This document shows, piece after piece, positions 22,365 to 34,335 of a stretch of 64,000 bases of DNA. The translations under genes and the position numbers were made by a program. Source of the stretch: Flectonema sp. DT1601 (Eukaryota; Euglenozoa; Diplonemea; Diplonemida; Diplonemidae). Each line of letters starts with the position of its first letter. The first letter of the stretch is position 1. The notes beneath the pieces were generated by a model. It saw only the letters and a program-made list of their open reading frames with translations, had not been told where the DNA came from and made no database searches. The stretch is taken from positions 434,001 through 498,000 of the forward strand of contig OZ025829.1 of assembly GCA_964019425.1 (NCBI GenBank), written 5' to 3'.

Positions 22365-22440
22365 CTGACAGTCAAGATTGTCGGAGAAATTGTTGTTCCT
22401 TTTTGAGCTTTAAAATGCAGTATCAAATTACCCCTCTTCC
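22365..22440 (+). repeat. Dispersed repeat family B, copy 1
   Basis: CTGACAGTCAAGATTGTCGG through GCAGTATCAAATTAC recurs at 34200-34275 with few changes. Its 3' part also recurs at 63569-63598. Confidence 0.6.
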
Positions 22441-23421
22441 AAAAATACCCGTTTTGAAGGGAAAAAAAAAAAAAAAAAAAAGAACCAACAACAACACATT
22501 TAATAATAGTCCTACGACATGTTGGGGAGGATGCTTTATTTCGTTATTCTGCATTGTGGCATCAGCAAAAAAAAGATGATTTTGATTAGTTTCTTGTTGA
22601 TGTGCTATTCGCAGGAAAACACCCTTTTAATAAATAAGGCTCTTAGACACATTTTCCCCTCCCCGATTTGGCCGAACCGTATTCTCGTTTTAGCCAGTTT
22701 CAAGTATCAAGTTACTCCCCTTTTTATTTTTTATTTTATAAACGAAGTATATTTTTTTTTTTTGAAAGTTCTTTAAACAGAATGAAATTCACAGTATGAG
22801 ATCCAGTAGAGTGTGTCTCGGTTTTGTATTGGGGGGGGAAAAAAAACGAAAAAAAAAAAAAAAAAACAACAACAACAACAACAGCGTAAGAATGGAAACT
22901 TTCGGGAAACATTTTTGAGTTTTACGTAACTCTGAATTTTTTCCCCTCTCTTTCGCCTATTGCGGTTGGTAGTGATTTTCCTTTTTTTGTTTACAATTGA
23001 AACAACGCACGTGGTTCTCGGTATCGCCTTCCTTCTTTTATCATCCCCACCCCATATGCGACTTGGCGTATTTATTCAAAGTGCGTCAGAAAAAAAAAAT
23101 TATATTCCTTCAGTGGGTTGGTTCTTACGACACTCTGTTAGAGCGAATTGTAATTTATGTAATGCCCTTTTTGTGTCTCATTAATTTAATGTTTTCTTGA
23201 AAAGAAAAAAAAAAAAAAAAAAAATGATCGATGGTGATTTTCAATTTTTTTGGAATGGGTGCTTTAAAGCAACGTTGTTGTTGATTTAAAAATTGCTCAA
23301 AAAAAAAAATACAGGGAATAGTATTTTGGTTGATACACAATTGTCTCTTGACGTCCAAATTTAAAAAAAAAAAAAAAAAAAAGAAATTCCTTGGTAGCAT
23401 CATCTTTCCAGGGTGAATTGT

Positions 23422-23456
<35 letters not shown>

Positions 23457-24329
23457 GTATTAGTTTGAAAGGAAAAAAATGAAAAAAAGCTGACTTCTCT
23501 TCTCTTAAAGCTGACTTCTCTTTTAAAAAAGAAAAAAAACAAATTCTCTCCCTCAAAAGGACAATCAAACGCTCGTCACGTGTTTGTATGGTGGATGATT
23601 CTTTTTTTTAAATTTTTCTTTCTTCTTTTTTGATTAAGACGTGTTTTTTTTTTGCATCCATCGGTAAAAATAGAAATAAACTGATCTCATTCTTTTGAGT
23701 ACCATGTTTACTTGCGGCGGGAACGCTGTTTCCTTTCACTTTCTTTCTCAGTTGCCAACCTGTCTGTATCGCTTAGAAAACTTGTTGGTCGGTACTCTCA
23801 ATAAAAAAATATAAAAAAAAAAAACCAACATCGGTTTGCACTCCAAAAACTAAGTTAAACAAAATAATGTCAGTAAATCAGTTTTTTTTTCACCCAACCT
23901 TGCAGAATTGTGTAGCGTAAGGCAAAAAACAATGTTCTTTGATAAAATGAGAAATTAAAAGCTGCTGGCACTATTTTTTTTATCTGATTTTTTTTGTTTC
24001 ACCTAAAATGCGACTTCTCATATCCCCTCTTTTTTTTTTTTTTTTTTTTTTTTGACGCAGACTCTATTAGGTATATTTATCAGGTGAGAGTTACTTATCA
24101 AACATTTTTCTTTTTATTATTAAAAAAATTACTGCAGGGGTGGGGGGAGACCCGATGATTTCCCCTGTAAGTAGAACACAACCCAACACTTGTTTTTTTT
24201 TTTTTTTTTAAAACTAAATTAAAACGAGTGAGGAGAAATTACTTTATCGACCGAAGAATTACCGACATCGGGTTTTGTCGATTGTGTGATCTCCCCCTCA
24301 CTATAGTCAGCTTATCTGTCATTTATGCC

Positions 24330-24425
24330 TCCCTTCAGATGTCAACTATGGACTACTCTCGAAACCTAAATGGTTACTTCAAAAGGCTAAGTTAAGCATA
24401 ACTACAGTACTTTTGTGTTTTTTAA
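24330..24425 (+). repeat. Dispersed repeat family A, copy 2
   Basis: TATGGA-n-ACTCTCG, TTACTTCAAAAGGCTAA and CAGTA match family A copy 1 at 16186-16310 at most positions. Confidence 0.5.
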
Positions 24426-24713
24426 ACATAAAAAGCCAGAGGATAAGGTTTGTAAGTGACACTCAACAACTGATGGGATAGGCGAACCTAACCCGCAAGT
24501 GCGTTCGACGACCTGATGAGTCTCATGCTTCTTAAAATTCAAACATTAAACCTGTATTTACCCCCTCTCAGAAAAAAATACCTACACTGACATTATCTTT
24601 AAGTTTATTACTATTTTTCTACAATTTTGTCAAAAAATATATATATCACCAGCAGGACTCCTAACTCTACTTTTTTTTACAAAAGGTTTTTTCTTAAAAA
24701 AAAAAGGAAGAAA

Positions 24714-27700
24714 ATGCCTACCCTCAGCGATGACATTCAAGTAGACACCCAGGACGTTATTAAACTTATGATGCAATATTGTATTGAGAATGGAATGGTA
24801 AAGACCTTTGAAGCCTTGAAAGTTGAAACTGGAGTTTCGATGGATACGGTTGCTGACAAATCTTCCTTCTTAGATAGCATAAAAAACGGACATTGGGATA
24901 ACGTCATTAGAACAATCAGTAACATAACATTACCGTCAGAAAAACTTTACGATTTGTATGAACACATAATAATAGAATTAGTTGAGATGAGGGAGACAGA
25001 CTTAGCCAGAAGACTACTCCGAGAGACTAACGTCATTCATCATATGCAAGTTAAAGATCCAGTCCGTCACACACAATTAGAACATATTGTGGGAAGTCCT
25101 TTTTTCGATGTCAAAACCTCATACAAAAACACTACTAAAGAGAATCGCAGAGCCATAATAAGTCTTTCATTATCAACCGAAGTATCAACAGTCCAACCCA
25201 ACAGATTGATTACTCTTCTTAATGAGGCTTTACTATATGAAAGACAGGAAGGAACTCTACCTGCAACCAGACAACTTGACTTATTTAAAGGTTCTGCTAT
25301 TCAACAAATTGACGATATTGAGATTCACCCTGGAAGGTCAGTCCAGTCAATAAAGTTCGGAGGTAAGACTCATGCAGAAGCAGCTATCTTCTCGCCTGAT
25401 GGCGAGTATTTCGTAACTGGATCGTCTGACGGGTTCATTGAAATATGGGATGTCGAAACTGGGAAAATCAGACTCGATCTTCCTTATCAAAAATCCGATT
25501 CTTTCATGATGCACCAAACTGGAATTTTAGCCTTGGCCTTTTCTGCTGAAAGTGATTTGCTTTGCAGCGGTAGTGTCGATGGTCAAATTAGAGTTTGGAG
25601 ACCAAAAACAGGTGCGTTGGTTAAGAAATTTGAAAAACCTCATGAAAAAGGAATCACTGCATTACAATTCACAAGAGATGCCTCACAAGTACTCTCCTGT
25701 AGTTTTGATGGAATGATCAGACTGCACGGTCTTAAGAGTGGTAAGTTACTAAAAGAATACCGAGGACACTCATCATATATTAATGACATCCTCATTGACA
25801 GCACTGGTACCAAAATTATATCCTGCTCCTCAGACGGGTCTTGTAAGGTTTGGGATCTCAGAAATATGGAACAGCTGGCGTCATTCTCACCACCAGTCAC
25901 TATCGGGGATCCCCCAGCTTGTTATAAAGTTGTTCCTGTCTCGAATTCAGGATCTCAATTATTCGCAATATGTAGCAGGGCTTCATACGTTAACATAATA
26001 AATATAAATGGTAAGCTGGTTGACACTCTCAGAAGTGGTAAAAAAGATGGTGGCGAGTTTGCCTCTTTCGCAGTGTCTCCAAAAAGGTTTGAATCTCTTG
26101 TTTTGCAGCAAATTAATTTTCATATTCTCGTTCTTTCACACATTCCTTTCATCCGATGAAGATAAAAAAGCACCCTCTCCGGTCTCAAGGAAACCATGCG
26201 AGACACTTGTACAGCTTTTAAAACCCCGTTACCCGGCTGAGGACGTGTTGTCGTTTTTTTCATTTCTTCCACAAATATGATGATCTACATAAGCAGTCTC
26301 CCTCTTCCGAATGGTTTTGACGAATACCTGCTTTATCGAACCTAATAACTAAGCCCTGATTGTCTTGTTTTTGTCCTTTTCTCGTTCTTTCTCTCTCTCG
26401 CTCTCTCTTTCCATCCGATGAAGATAAAAAAGCACCCTCTCCGGTCTCAAGGAAACCATGCGAGACACTTGTACAGCTTTTAAAACCCCGTTACCCGGCT
26501 GAGGACGTGTTTCCGTTTCTTTCATTTCTTCCACAAATATGATGATCTACATAAGCAGTCTCCCTCTTCCGAATGGTTTTGACGAATACCTGCTTTATCG
26601 AACCTAATAACTAAGCCCTGATTGTCTTGTTTTTGTTCTTTTCTCGTTCTTTCTCTCTCTCTCGCTCTCTCTTTCCATCCGATGAAGATAAAAAAGCACC
26701 CTCTCCGGTCTCAAGGAAACCATGCGAGACACTTGTACAGCTTTTAAAACCCCGTTACCCGGCTGAGGACGTGTTGTCGTTTTTTTCATTTCTTCCACAA
26801 ATATGATGATCTACATAAGCAGTCTCCCTCTTCCGAATGGTTTTGACGAATACCTGCTTTATCGAACCTAATAACTAAGCCCTGATTGTCTTGTTTTTGT
26901 TCTTTTCTCGTTCTTTCTCTCTCTCTCGCTCTCTCCTTCCATCCGATGAAGATAAAAAAGCACCCTCTCCGGTCTCAAGGAAACCATGCGAGACACTTGT
27001 ACAGCTTTTAAAACCCCGTTACCCGGCTGAGGACGTGTTGTCGTTTTTTTCATTTCTTCCACAAATATGATGATCTACATAAGCAGTCTCCCTCTTCCGA
27101 ATGGTTTTGACGAATACCTGCTTTATCGAACCTAATAACTAAGCCCTGATTGTCTTGTTTTTGTTCTTTTCTCGTTCTTTCTCTCTCTCTCGCTCTCTCC
27201 TTCCATCCGATGAAGATAAAAAAGCACCCTCTCCGGTCTCAAGGAAACCATGCGAGACACTTGTACAGCTTTTAAAACCCCGTTACCCGGCTGAGGACGT
27301 GTTTCCGTTTCTTTCATTTCTTTCACAAATATGATGATCTACATAAGCAGTCTCCCTCTTCCGAATGGTTTTGACGAATACCTGCTTTATCGAACCTAAT
27401 AACTAAGCCCTGATTGTCTTGTTTTTATCCTTTTCTCGTTCTTTCTCTCTCTCTCGCTCTCTCTTTCCATCCGATGAAGATAAAAAAGCACCCTCTCCGG
27501 TCTCAAGGAAACCATGCGAGACACTTGTACAGCTTTTAAAACCCCGTTACCCGGCTGAGGACGTGTTTCCGTTTCTTTCATTTCTTTCACAAATATGATG
27601 ATCTACATAAGCAGTCTCCCTCTTCCGAATGGTTTTGACGAATACCTGCTTTATCGAACCTAATAACTAAGCCCTGATTGTCTTGTTTTTATCCTTTTCT

Positions 27701-30700
27701 CGTTCTTTCTCTCTCTCTCGCTCTCTCTTTCCATCCGATGAAGATAAAAAAGCACCCTCTCCGGTCTCAAGGAAACCATGCGAGACACTTGTACAGCTTT
27801 TAAAACCCCGTTACCCGGCTGAGGACGTGTTTCCGTTTCTTTCATTTCTTCCACAAATATGATGATCTACATAAGCAGTCTCCCTCTTCCGAATGGTTTT
27901 GACGAATACCTGCTTTATCGAACCTAATAACTAAGCCCTGATTGTCTTGTTTTTGTCCTTTTCTCGTTCTTTCTCTCTCTCGCTCTCTCTTTCCATCCGA
28001 TGAGGATAAAAAAGCACCCTCTCCGGTCTCAAGGAAACCATGCGAGACACTTGTACAGCTTTTAAAACCCCGTTACCCGGCTGAGGACGTGTTGTTCTTC
28101 CTTCTTACTGTTGTGAGCTGCATCTTTGATATTCTTATTTCACGATAATAAAAAAAGAATCTGGTAGTTATTTCACAAACCTTTCTATACATGCTAACAC
28201 ACATAAAATAACAACAGAGAATGGCTTTACTGTGTAGGTGAAGACAGATTGATGTACTGTTTTAGCCTTCTTAAGAAAGACTTAGAACACACGTTAAAGG
28301 TATGATTTAATTTTTTGATTGTATAAATGATATTATTACCAGGTGACTCTTTGTAGACCTAAAGTATCAAATTAGAGAGTCACTTAATGTGATGAGTCAG
28401 ATGGGAATGAATGTCGCATTCTCGCCAAGTGATGTACTCACTGTAGTAGTACACCCCTTAGTAGAATTGCGTAGACTAGTCAATCCTCTCTATTAGTGAG
28501 AATCAAAAGGGGGAGGAGGAGGTGATGTGAAGTAATCACTTCTATAAATATAATTAAAAGAGTGAGATCGCATTCTCGCCAAGTGATGTACTCACTGTAG
28601 TAGTACACCCCTTAGTAGAATTGCGTAGACTAGTCAATCCTCTTTATTAGTGAGAATCAAAAGGGGGAGGAGGAGGTGATGTGAAGTAATCACTTCTATA
28701 AATATAATTAAAAGAGTGAGATCGCATTCTCGCCAAGTGATGTACTCACTGTAGTAGTACACCCCTTAGTAGAATTGCGTAGACTAGTCAATCCTCTTTA
28801 TTAGTGAGAATCAAAAGGGGGAGGAGGAGATGATGTGAAGTAATCACTTCTATAAATATAATTAAAAGAGTGAGATCGCATTCTCGCCAAGTGATGTACT
28901 CACTGTAGTAGTACACCCCTTAGTAGAATTGCGTAGACTAGTCAATCCTCTTTATTAGTGAGAATCAAAAGGGGGAGGAGGAGATGATGTGAAGTAATCA
29001 CTTCTATAAATATAATTAAAAGAGTGAGATCGCATTCTCGCCAAGTGATGTACTCACTGTAGTAGTACACCCCTTAGTAGAATTGCGTAGACTAGTCAAT
29101 CCTCTTTATTAGTGAGAATCAAAAGGGGGAGGAGGAGGTGATGTGAAGTAATCACTTCTATAAATATAATTAAAAGAGTGAGATCGCATTCTCGCCAAGT
29201 GATGTACTCACTGTAGTAGTACACCCCTTAGTAGAATTGCGTAGACTAGTCAATCCTCTTTATTAGTGAGAATCAAAAGGGGGAGGAGGAGATGATGTGA
29301 AGTAATCACTTCTATAAATATAATTAAAAGAGTGAGATCGCATTCTCGCCAAGTGATGTACTCACTGTAGTAGTACACCCCTTAGTAGAATTGCGTAGAC
29401 TAGTCAATCCTCTCTATTAGTGAGAATCAAAAGGGGGAGGAGGAGGTGATGTGAAGTAATCACTTCTATAAATATAATTAAAAGAGTGAGATCGCATTCT
29501 CGCCAAGTGATGTACTCACTGTAGTAGTACACCCCTTAGTAGAATTGCGTAGACTAGTCAATCCTCTCTATTAGTGAGAATCAAAAGGGGGAGGAGGAGG
29601 TGATGTGAAGTAATCACTTCTATAAATATAATTAAAAGAGTGAGATCGCATTCTCGCCAAGTGATGTACTCACTGTAGTAGTACACCCCTTAGTAGAATT
29701 GCGTAGACTAGTCAATCCTCTTTATTAGTGAGAATCAAAAGGGGGAGGAGGAGGTGATGTGAAGTAATCACTTCTATAAATATAATTAAAAGAGTGAGAT
29801 CGCATTCTCGCCAAGTGATGTACTCACTGTAGTAGTACACCCCTTAGTAGAATTGCGTAGACTAGTCAATCCTCTTTATTAGTGAGAATCAAAAGGGGGA
29901 GGAGGAGGTGATGTGAAGTAATCACTTCTATAAATATAATTAAAAGAGTGAGATCGCATTCTCGCCAAGTGATGTACTCACTGTAGTAGTACACCCCTTA
30001 GTAGAATTGCGTAGACTAGTCAATCCTCTTTATTAGTGAGAATCAAAAGGGGGAGGAGGAGGTGATGTGAAGTAATCACTTCTATAAATATAATTAAAAG
30101 AGTGAGATCGCATTCTCGCCAAGTGATGTACTCACTGTAGTAGTACACCCCTTAGTAGAATTGCGTAGACTAGTCAATCCTCTCTATTAGTGAGAATCAA
30201 AAGGGGGAGGAGGAGATGATGTGAAGTAATCACTTCTATAAATATAATCAAAAGAGTGAGATCGCATTCTCGCCAAGTGATGTACTCACTGTAGTAGTAC
30301 ACCCCTTAGTAGAATTGCGTAGACTAGTCAATCCTCTTTATTAGTGAGAATCAAAAGGGGGAGGAGGAGGTGATGTGAAGTAATCACTTCTATAAATATA
30401 ATTAAAAGAGTGAGATCGCATTCTCGCCAAGTGATGTACTCACTGTAGTAGTACACCCCTTAGTAGAATTGCGTAGACTAGTCAATCCTCTCTATTAGTG
30501 AGAATCAAAAGGGGGAGGAGGAGATGATGTGAAGTAATCACTTCTATAAATATAATCAAAAGAGTGAGATCGCATTCTCGCCAAGTGATGTACTCACTGT
30601 AGTAGTACACCCCTTAGTAGAATTGCGTAGACTAGTCAATCCTCTTTATTAGTGAGAATCAAAAGGGGGAGGAGGAGGTGATGTGAAGTAATCACTTCTA

Positions 30701-31876
30701 TAAATATAATTAAAAGAGTGAGATCGCATTCTCGCCAAGTGATGTACTCACTGTAGTAGTACACCCCTTAGTAGAATTGCGTAGACTAGTCAATCCTCTC
30801 TATTAGTGAGAATCAAAAGGGGGAGGAGGAGATGATGTGAAGTAATCACTTCTATAAATATAATCAAAAGAGTGAGATCGCATTCTCGCCAAGTGATGTA
30901 CTCACTGTAGTAGTACACCCCTTAGTAGAATTGCGTAGACTAGTCAATCCTCTTTATTAGTGAGAATCAAAAGGGGGAGGAGGAGGTGATGTGAAGTAAT
31001 CACTTCTATAAATATAATCAAAAGAGTGAGATCGCATTCTCGCCAAGTGATGTACTCACTGTAGTAGTACACCCCTTAGTAGAATTGCGTAGACTAGTCA
31101 ATCCTCTTTATTAGTGAGAATCAAAAGGGGGAGGAGGAGGTGATGTGAAGTAATCACTTCTATAAATATAATTAAAAGAGTGAGATCGCATTCTCGCCAA
31201 GTGATGTACTCACTGTAGTAGTACACCCCTTAGTAGAATTGCGTAGACTAGTCAATCCTCTTTATTAGTGAGAATCAAAAGGGGGAGGAGGAGGTGATGT
31301 GAAGTAATCACTTCTATAAATATAATTAAAAGAGTGAGATCGCATTCTCGCCAAGTGATGTACTCACTGTAGTAGTACACCCCTTAGTAGAATTGCGTAG
31401 ACTAGTCAATCCTCTCTATTAGTGAGAATCAAAAGGGGGAGGAGGAGGTGATGTGAAGTAATCACTTCTATAAATATAATCAAAAGAGTGAGATCGCATT
31501 CTCGCCAAGTGATGTACTCACTGTAGTAGTACACCCCTTAGTAGAATTGCGTAGACTAGTCAATCCTCTTTATTAGTGAGAATCAAAAGGGGGAGGAGGA
31601 GATGATGTGAAGTAATCACTTCTATAAATATAATCAAAAGAGTGAGCTTAGGACCTTTTTGGTAGAATTACTTGTGAACTATAAAAAGAGAATTGGCATC
31701 TTTCTTTTGTGGACTGCTTATGACAAGCTTTGTAATGAAAAAAAAAAAAAAAAATCAAAATAACAACACAGATATCAGAGAAGGATGTAATCAGTCTTAC
31801 TCACCATCCTCATCGAAACTGTGTAGCCACCTGGGGACAGGATTCACTTGTTCAGTTTTGGGTTCCTTCTGATTAG
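24714..31876 (+). CDS. SMU1: SMU1-like WD40 splicing factor, three exons across two satellite-filled introns
   Basis: Exons 24714-26086, 28218-28299 and 31772-31876 total 1560 nt and encode 519 residues; human SMU1 has 513. A LisH motif (~15-48) and a CTLH region (~50-102) precede the WD40 repeats (~225-519). Exon 2 encodes [17 protein letters not shown] and exon 3 [15 protein letters not shown], which match the end of human SMU1 (GEWIYCVGED and HEKDVIGIAHHPHQN) and confirm the splicing. SMU1 acts with RED/IK in activation of the spliceosomal B complex in the nucleus. Intron 1 (2131 bp, GTTTGA...AATAACAACAG) holds a ~264-bp tandem array. Intron 2 (3472 bp, GTATGA...AATAACAACACAG) holds a 154-bp array. 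About 78 percent of the gene is intron. The ATG at 24714 lies just before the LisH motif. Confidence 0.93.
26150..28093 (+). repeat. 262-264-bp tandem array in SMU1 intron 1 (8 cores)
   Basis: The core CATCCGATGA(A/G)GAT starts at 26150, 26412, 26676, 26940, 27204, 27468, 27732 and 27994, giving spacings of 262, 264 (five times) and 262. The last copy breaks off at about 28093. Copies are near-identical apart from the length of a CTCTCT stretch and a few base changes. Each unit has an open frame of ~60 codons on each strand, but no known motif and no start or splice context. It begins ~60 bp inside the intron. Confidence 0.97.
28415..31648 (+). repeat. 154-bp satellite array in SMU1 intron 2 (21 exact-length copies)
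   Basis: CGCATTCTCGCC recurs every 154 bases from 28415 to 31495, giving 21 units with no length change. Three sites vary: CTCT(C/T)TA, GAGG(A/G)GATGA-type and TAAT(T/C)AAAAG. Units 12-16 alternate between two haplotypes, which is a 308-bp higher-order repeat. The unit contains several GTGA...TCAC and AGTGATGTACTCACT imperfect palindromes. No spacers separate the units, so this is not a CRISPR array. Confidence 0.98.
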
Positions 31877-32203
31877 GTTTGTTGATAACCTAAGGAGAGT
31901 AATTTATATTATATTGAAAAAGGAATTCGATAGCAATTCCCTTCTAAGTAGTTTACTGGTTCTTTTCAACTGATCTGAAGATGATTGCGCAGTAAATTGA
32001 GGACAGACACATGTCGATCATCGAATCACAACAGCAAAAATAATAATAATTTAATATCAAATCGTTAGCTTTTGTTATATTAACTATCGCTGAATTGAAT
32101 ATGTAGAATTTGGCCACGCCGTTGGCTAGCTGATGGTTCCTTTTTGGTATTGTTTTTAAAATTTCATGTCAGTTGACTTAATTCACACCAGACACATAAA
32201 TAC
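31877..32203. other. Intergenic between SMU1 and hydrolase
   Basis: 327 bases, AT-rich, with no gene. An acceptor-like CACACCAG (AG at 32190-32191) lies 12 bases before the next start. Confidence 0.5.
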
Positions 32204-33679
32204 ATGTCAAAAACAGATGTAAGTGTCTCGCAATCCAAGACCATTATTGGATATTGCGTATATGCTTTTGGATGGCTTGGGTTCGTCTGGTGGGTGGTGT
32301 CACTGGCAGTGTTCCCCCCTGAGAAGGGAGGAGGTTTGCAAAAGAATTTGCCTCACATAACTGGATGGGTTGGTTTTTTATTGATGTACACATTAGCAAT
32401 ATTGACACCAATCCCGGCACCTTTGGGAGTCGGTTTGGTTCCTTTTCCGTTACCTGACGTGCTAGTTCAACTGATGCCTGATCTTGCTGTATTTTTATTT
32501 CCAATTTTTTGGTTTTCTTTCTTCCTAGCTGACAAGTGGGGTGTGTGGAGCTGCTGGTCGTGGTACGGACTTGCCATAGCTTTGTTTATAATAAAACGAG
32601 TCTTAAATAGCAGATCTCTCGAAGCAGCTCGCCAAACAGTTGGAATGCACAAGGAACCTTCTTTAAGAGCGGCCGTTGAGACTTCACACAGAAATTTGTT
32701 GGCTGAATTTCCACCTTTGGGAGGAATGCCGTTCATAGGATTGACCGTTTTACTGAGGAATAGTAAATCACTTCAGATTGCGAGTGAAAAAGTTCCGGTT
32801 CCTACCTTCACTGGTAGTTGTTTAGGTGATGGAAAATCAACGATAAAAGTAGATATTTGGAGTTCTGGAAAAGGAAATTCCAAACCCGTCCTACTCTATA
32901 TCCATGGAGGTGCTTGGGTTGGTGGAAGCCATCGAAGACAACCAACCGTCGGATTTGTCAGAGCCCTCGCAATGAAAGGATGGGTTGTTGTGTGTTGCTC
33001 ATATAGAAAGACAAGGTGGCCTCTTCATCTTCAAGACTGTGCAGTTGCTTTAAAGTGGGTTTGGGATAACGCTAAGAAGTACGATGGGTCACTTGATAAC
33101 GGTTTGTATATTTCAGGATCGAGTGCCGGAGGTCAGATAGCTGCGGTGTTAGCCAATGTTATTGAAGCTGATGGGGACTCACTTCCGTCAGATTTATTGA
33201 TATTAAAAGAATCTTTATCAAACGTCGTTCTCGCTGGTTACCTCGGATGGTATCCCGCCTTGGATCCAAAAGATGACAGTGAAATAGGAGTGACGTGTCC
33301 CTGCCCTCCGATATCACTATCACTATCAGCTTGGTTCTTTAATTGTGTTGTTGGTAGTTCAGAACCAGATCTTTGGGATACTGTTCAACCTGTTCATCAT
33401 ATTCTTAATTGCGGTGTTCGTTCATTTCCTCCAACATGTATAATTCACGGTACCCATGATTCAGTTGTACCAATTGCTCATTCTCAATGGTTCTTTCATC
33501 ACATGCGTCAGACTCGTGTGTCAAAATGGGACTTGTTTCTGCCTTTAAAATTCCTTCGACACACATATGACATGGTGGGCAGCCCACAGCGGGAATATGC
33601 TGTTGCCGTAGCAGTAGCTTGGCTTCAGGAAGTTCATTCTTCTCGGGAGAGAGAAACCAAGGGAGCAGAAACTGTCTAA
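32204..33679 (+). CDS. Membrane-linked alpha/beta hydrolase (esterase/lipase)
   Basis: 491 residues, one exon. The N-terminal ~145 residues contain about three hydrophobic helices (near 17-37, 60-75 and 95-135). From ~215 an alpha/beta hydrolase domain follows. The oxyanion motif is HGGAW at ~236, the nucleophile elbow is GSSAGG with Ser307, the acid is probably the Asp of GTHDSVVP, and the His is in LRHTYDM. The HGGxW/GxSAGG pair is typical of hormone-sensitive-lipase and isoprenylcysteine methylesterase-like carboxylesterases. With the membrane anchor, a lipid ester or prenylcysteine methyl ester is a plausible substrate, but this is inference. The TPR protein at 5783 and other prenylated proteins would be candidate targets only if it were a methylesterase. 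Confidence 0.85.
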   Translation: MSKTDVSVSQSKTIIGYCVYAFGWLGFVWWVVSLAVFPPEKGGGLQKNLPHITGWVGFLLMYTLAILTPIPAPLGVGLVPFPLPDVLVQLMPDLAVFLFPIFWFSFFLADKWGVWSCWSWYGLAIALFIIKRVLNSRSLEAARQTVGMHKEPSLRAAVETSHRNLLAEFPPLGGMPFIGLTVLLRNSKSLQIASEKVPVPTFTGSCLGDGKSTIKVDIWSSGKGNSKPVLLYIHGGAWVGGSHRRQPTVGFVRALAMKGWVVVCCSYRKTRWPLHLQDCAVALKWVWDNAKKYDGSLDNGLYISGSSAGGQIAAVLANVIEADGDSLPSDLLILKESLSNVVLAGYLGWYPALDPKDDSEIGVTCPCPPISLSLSAWFFNCVVGSSEPDLWDTVQPVHHILNCGVRSFPPTCIIHGTHDSVVPIAHSQWFFHHMRQTRVSKWDLFLPLKFLRHTYDMVGSPQREYAVAVAVAWLQEVHSSRERETKGAETV

Positions 33680-34130
33680 AAAAAAAAAAAGAAAAAAAAA
33701 AACTTGTCACAAAGTTTTTTTTTCTGTTGCTTTCTTTTCCCGTATCGGAGAGGAACCTATAAATCGTTCAATCATTTTTTTTTTTTTTTCTTGCTCTTTT
33801 TTTTTTTGCTTCTCTCGCTCAATAGTCGTTTGCTTGCTATGAAGTTGCCCCAAAGGCAGTTGTTTTCTTTTTCTTCTCCTCAATTTCTGGTATTATTCTA
33901 GTCGTGTTGCACTTTTTTTATTAGTTTATTTAAAAAAAAAAGGCATCAGACTGGTAGGGGATTTGTTACGTTGTTACTTCTACTTAATCTATTATTTTGG
34001 TTCGTGATAAGAGAGATTATTATTATTATTATTCTTTTCTTAGATGGTTTTCGTAACTGTCGTTTTTTCGTTTTCTTCGCTGATTGTGTTTTTTTTTTAT
34101 TTATTTATTTTTTATATTGTATCCATGTAT

Positions 34131-34335
34131 TCAGTTTGAAAACCATTATTTCTTATGGTCATGATTTATTTATTTGCAGTCATTTACTAACGCTGTCGAC
34201 TGACAGTCAAGATTGTCGGAGGAATTGTTGTTCCTTTTTTGAGCTTAAGAATGCAGTATCAAATTACTCCCTTTTGCGGACAGGATTCGGTCTGCTCTTC
34301 AACAAAGTATAAGGCAATAATCTGGAATGGTTTTT
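34131..34335 (+). repeat. Composite of dispersed repeat families C and B
   Basis: 34131-34175 (TGAAAACC-x-TTTCTTATGGTCAT) and 34277-34335 (GACAGGA-x-GTCTGC to AATGGTTTTTTTT) match 38871-38995. In between, 34200-34275 is family B, as at 22365. This reads as a family C element interrupted by family B. Confidence 0.5.

Larger units (their letters stand above)
21429..24713. other. Intergenic, low complexity
   Basis: 3.3 kb of AT-rich spacer with very long homopolymers (for example ~33 T near 23423 and ~28 A near 21785). It holds one copy each of dispersed repeat families B and A. Open frames here are short and arise from homopolymers; I support no gene. Confidence 0.6.

Noticed and set aside
24505-24545. 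CTGATGAG sequence resembling a hammerhead ribozyme core
   Set aside because: The matching GAAA strand and a plausible stem II/III arrangement are missing downstream.
26349-27854. Repeated minus-strand frames of 61-64 codons in the 264-bp array
   Set aside because: Copies of one frame caused by repeat duplication, with no start context or known motif.
28415-31648. Regular array as a possible CRISPR
   Set aside because: Units are contiguous 154-bp repeats without unique spacers, in a eukaryotic intron.
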